Source: Chloroflexota bacterium
GTDB taxonomy: Bacteria; Chloroflexota; Anaerolineae; Anaerolineales; Villigracilaceae
Assembly (NCBI GenBank): GCA_019873655.1
Contig: JAIOAU010000010.1
Coordinates: 22,556-86,555 of the forward strand
Reading direction: 5' to 3'
Length of the DNA: 64,000 bases
The position numbers were made by a program, and so were the translations under genes. The notes under the pieces are model-generated. The model made no database searches. It saw only the letters and a program-made list of their open reading frames with translations, and was not told where the DNA came from. Shown here piece by piece: positions 62,445-64,000 of this stretch. Within the stretch, counting starts at the first letter, position 1; each line of letters begins with the position of its first letter.

Positions 62445-63928
62445 TGGATATCACTTCGCCTCTATTTTTCGCCTGCGTCGGGCTGTTCGTCCTCGCGCAC
62501 TGGAAACTGCCGGAGCGATGGCGTCTCCCCTGGCTGCTGCTGGGTTCGATGGCCTTCCTGGCTACCTGGTCGTGGCAGTTCATTCTGGCGTTGCTGGTCA
62601 TTACAGCGGTCAATTACGGGCTGGGAATAGGAATTGCCAAACGGCGCGAACCGCGGCTCTTGTGGGCGGGGATTCTCTTCAATGTGGCCGTTTTGCTGTT
62701 CTTCAAGTACAACCGTTTCTACGCCCCGGCGCTGACAGCCTTTCTGGCGCGCCTGGGAATCGAGACCAGCAGCGGCGCAATTGGCCTGTTGATGCCGGTC
62801 GGCCTTTCCTTTCTGACCGTTCAATTCATTGCTTATCTGGTGGACGTCTTTTACGGCCGCACGCCGCCGGAGAAGGACATCGTCGCCTTTGCGCTCTATG
62901 CTTACTATTTTCCCAAACTCCTTTCCGGGCCGATCGAGCGGGCGGGGGACTTCTTCGGGCGTCTGCGCAACCCGGTCCCGCTCTCCGGCGAACGGCTGAC
63001 CCGCGGCCTGGCCCTGATTCTCGTCGGCCTGGCGCGCAAGGCGCTGCTGGCCGATTCGCTCACCGCCCTCCTGCCCGCCGACCTGTTCGAGCGCCCTGCG
63101 CTTTACCCCGGCCCCTCGCTGGCTGTCTGGCTGCTGGCTTATGCGTTTGCGCTCTACAACGACTTTGCCGGCTATACCAGCATTGTGCGCGGCGTCAGCG
63201 GCTTGCTGGGAATCGATTTGAACCTCAACTTCCGCGTCCCGTACTTTTCCCGCACCTTCACCGAATTCTGGACGCGCTGGCATATCAGCCTCTCCAACTG
63301 GCTGCGCGACTATATTTTCTTCCCGACTTCACGCTTTCTGCTCAAACGCTTCCCGCGGCGCAGTCATCCCATCCACATCTTTCTGCCTCCGCTGTTGACC
63401 ATGCTGGTCAGCGGCCTGTGGCACGGACTCTCGTGGAACATGCTCCTGTGGGGCGGGCTGCACGGCCTGTACCTGATCGTCGAGCGGATCATTTCGCTGG
63501 CGCGGGGACGGCGGGCGCCGGGGGAATTGCCCCGCGCGCTTCAAGTCTTGTCGGCGCTGGCGGTCTTCGTCTGTGTGGCGCTGGCATGGCTCCCGTTTCG
63601 GATGGAGATTGGAACGGCGGGCGCGTACCTGCAAGGATTGTTCTCGCCCGCAAACTGGCCGCTGGCCGACTACAAAGTCTATCTGGCGCGTTTCGCCGCC
63701 GCTTACCGCTACTCCCCCGAAACCTGGCTGCCCTGGATTCTTCCCCTCTTGCAGACGGCTGCTTTCGGCCTCCCTGCTCTGGTCCTCGATTGGATTCAAT
63801 ACCGGGACGAATTTGCTTTCCTGAAGTGGAAACCCTGGCTGCAGGGGCTGGCGCTGGCGCTGCTGGCGCTGGCCTTCCTCTTGCTTTCGTGTAGTGTCTC
63901 GTTAATTCGTACCTTTACAATCTCATAA
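62444..63928 (+). CDS. MBOAT membrane O-acyltransferase (AlgI/DltB-like), 3' end apparently altered
   Basis: Start set at ATG 62444 (MDITSPLFFACVGLFVLAHW, 494 residues); the frame upstream is open but lies within the SGNH gene. About ten helices. Family marks: LFFKYNRFYAPALTAFL, MPVGLSFLTVQFIAYLVDVF, KLLSGPIERAGDFFGRL, FTEFWTRWHISLSNWLRDYI and the catalytic His in SGLWHGLSWNMLLWGGLHG. The protein ends LLSCSVSLIRTFTIS instead of the usual FIYFQF-type C-terminus, and a mobile-element end starts just there, so the last residues are probably insertion-derived. Confidence 0.85.
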   Translation: MDITSPLFFACVGLFVLAHWKLPERWRLPWLLLGSMAFLATWSWQFILALLVITAVNYGLGIGIAKRREPRLLWAGILFNVAVLLFFKYNRFYAPALTAFLARLGIETSSGAIGLLMPVGLSFLTVQFIAYLVDVFYGRTPPEKDIVAFALYAYYFPKLLSGPIERAGDFFGRLRNPVPLSGERLTRGLALILVGLARKALLADSLTALLPADLFERPALYPGPSLAVWLLAYAFALYNDFAGYTSIVRGVSGLLGIDLNLNFRVPYFSRTFTEFWTRWHISLSNWLRDYIFFPTSRFLLKRFPRRSHPIHIFLPPLLTMLVSGLWHGLSWNMLLWGGLHGLYLIVERIISLARGRRAPGELPRALQVLSALAVFVCVALAWLPFRMEIGTAGAYLQGLFSPANWPLADYKVYLARFAAAYRYSPETWLPWILPLLQTAAFGLPALVLDWIQYRDEFAFLKWKPWLQGLALALLALAFLLLSCSVSLIRTFTIS

Positions 63929-64000
63929 AATCGTACCTCCAAACCTTTGGTTTTGGAGGAGAAATGTCAACGCATCGGCGACCATTGACGGTAGCAGAGC
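63890..64000 (+). mobile_element. Left end of a probable insertion sequence (runs off the window)
   Basis: TGTAGTGTCTCGTTAATTCG (63890 on) looks like an IS terminus, followed by two direct copies of TCGTACCT (63907-63914 and 63931-63938) and a transposase-like ORF start. An inverted repeat CCTCCAAA (63936-63943) with TTTGGAGG (63952-63959) covers the ribosome site. The family cannot be named from this fragment. Confidence 0.55.
63964..64000 (+). CDS. Start of a probable transposase gene, cut by the window end
   Basis: ATG 63964 follows TTGGAGGAGAA and opens a frame with 12 complete codons (STHRRPLTVAE after Met). The good ribosome site and the IS-like upstream sequence suggest a transposase; there is not enough sequence for a family call. 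Confidence 0.4.
   Translation, partial: MSTHRRPLTVAE

Overview
The window reads as a chromosomal segment of a GC-rich, non-proteobacterial bacterium, most likely Chloroflexota of the Anaerolineae type. This is an inference from several features together: a zinc-type S14, a B12-dependent (class II) ribonucleotide reductase under NrdR, a very enlarged SecA, sensors built from many GAF domains, and lipoproteins with Pro/Thr/Tyr repeats just after the lipobox. No rRNA, tRNA or CRISPR array was found.

Region 1 (1-12140) is the S10/spc/alpha ribosomal supercluster in the order rpsQ-rplN-rplX-rplE-rpsN-rpsH-rplF-rplR-rpsE-rpmD-rplO-secY-adk-map-rpmJ-rpsM-rpsK-rpsD-rpoA-rplQ-truA-rplM-rpsI. infA is missing from its usual place, and a good promoter sits before rpmJ. 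A strong intrinsic terminator ends the block. Region 2 (12161-18100) holds a YabN/MazG-type nucleotide-sanitising fusion, then nrdR and nrdJ. Two NrdR boxes lie 31 bp apart before nrdR, a terminator-like hairpin lies between the two genes, and a 363-residue LAGLIDADG intein sits directly before the catalytic cysteine of NrdJ. Region 3 (18120-24326) has a secreted or anchored cyclophilin, two sugar-type ABC permeases with no partners, a PIG-V-like glycosyltransferase, a MITE-like element and a deoxynucleoside kinase.

Region 4 (24387-39670) is the most unusual part: about 15 kb of co-directional genes that join two-component signalling to amino-acid-type enzymes. It contains a GAF histidine kinase with an OmpR-type regulator, a dual-receiver GAF protein, an orphan ABC-type binding lipoprotein, a HAMP-GAF protein with no output domain, a small 5-TM protein, a multi-GAF histidine kinase, a threonine-synthase-like PLP enzyme fused to a receiver domain, a single-domain receiver and a second threonine-synthase-like enzyme. 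The gene order suggests that phosphorelay input may control, or be controlled by, PLP-enzyme chemistry. That is a hypothesis.

Region 5 (39690-52480) has the housekeeping sigma factor with YceD, a lipoprotein, an MFS transporter with a small membrane protein, EttA, a HepT/MntA toxin-antitoxin pair, a two-domain phosphofructokinase whose second half has lost its catalytic aspartates, a lone urocanate hydratase and a nitroreductase. Region 6 (52501-64000) carries the 1304-residue SecA with adenosine deaminase, aconitase followed by a hairpin and tandem-repeat block, a creatininase-family hydrolase, and an SGNH/MBOAT O-acylation pair. The MBOAT gene appears to be cut off at its 3' end by a mobile element that runs off the window. 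Dispersed palindromic repeats lie at 18120-18258, 44135-44196 and 48994-49039.
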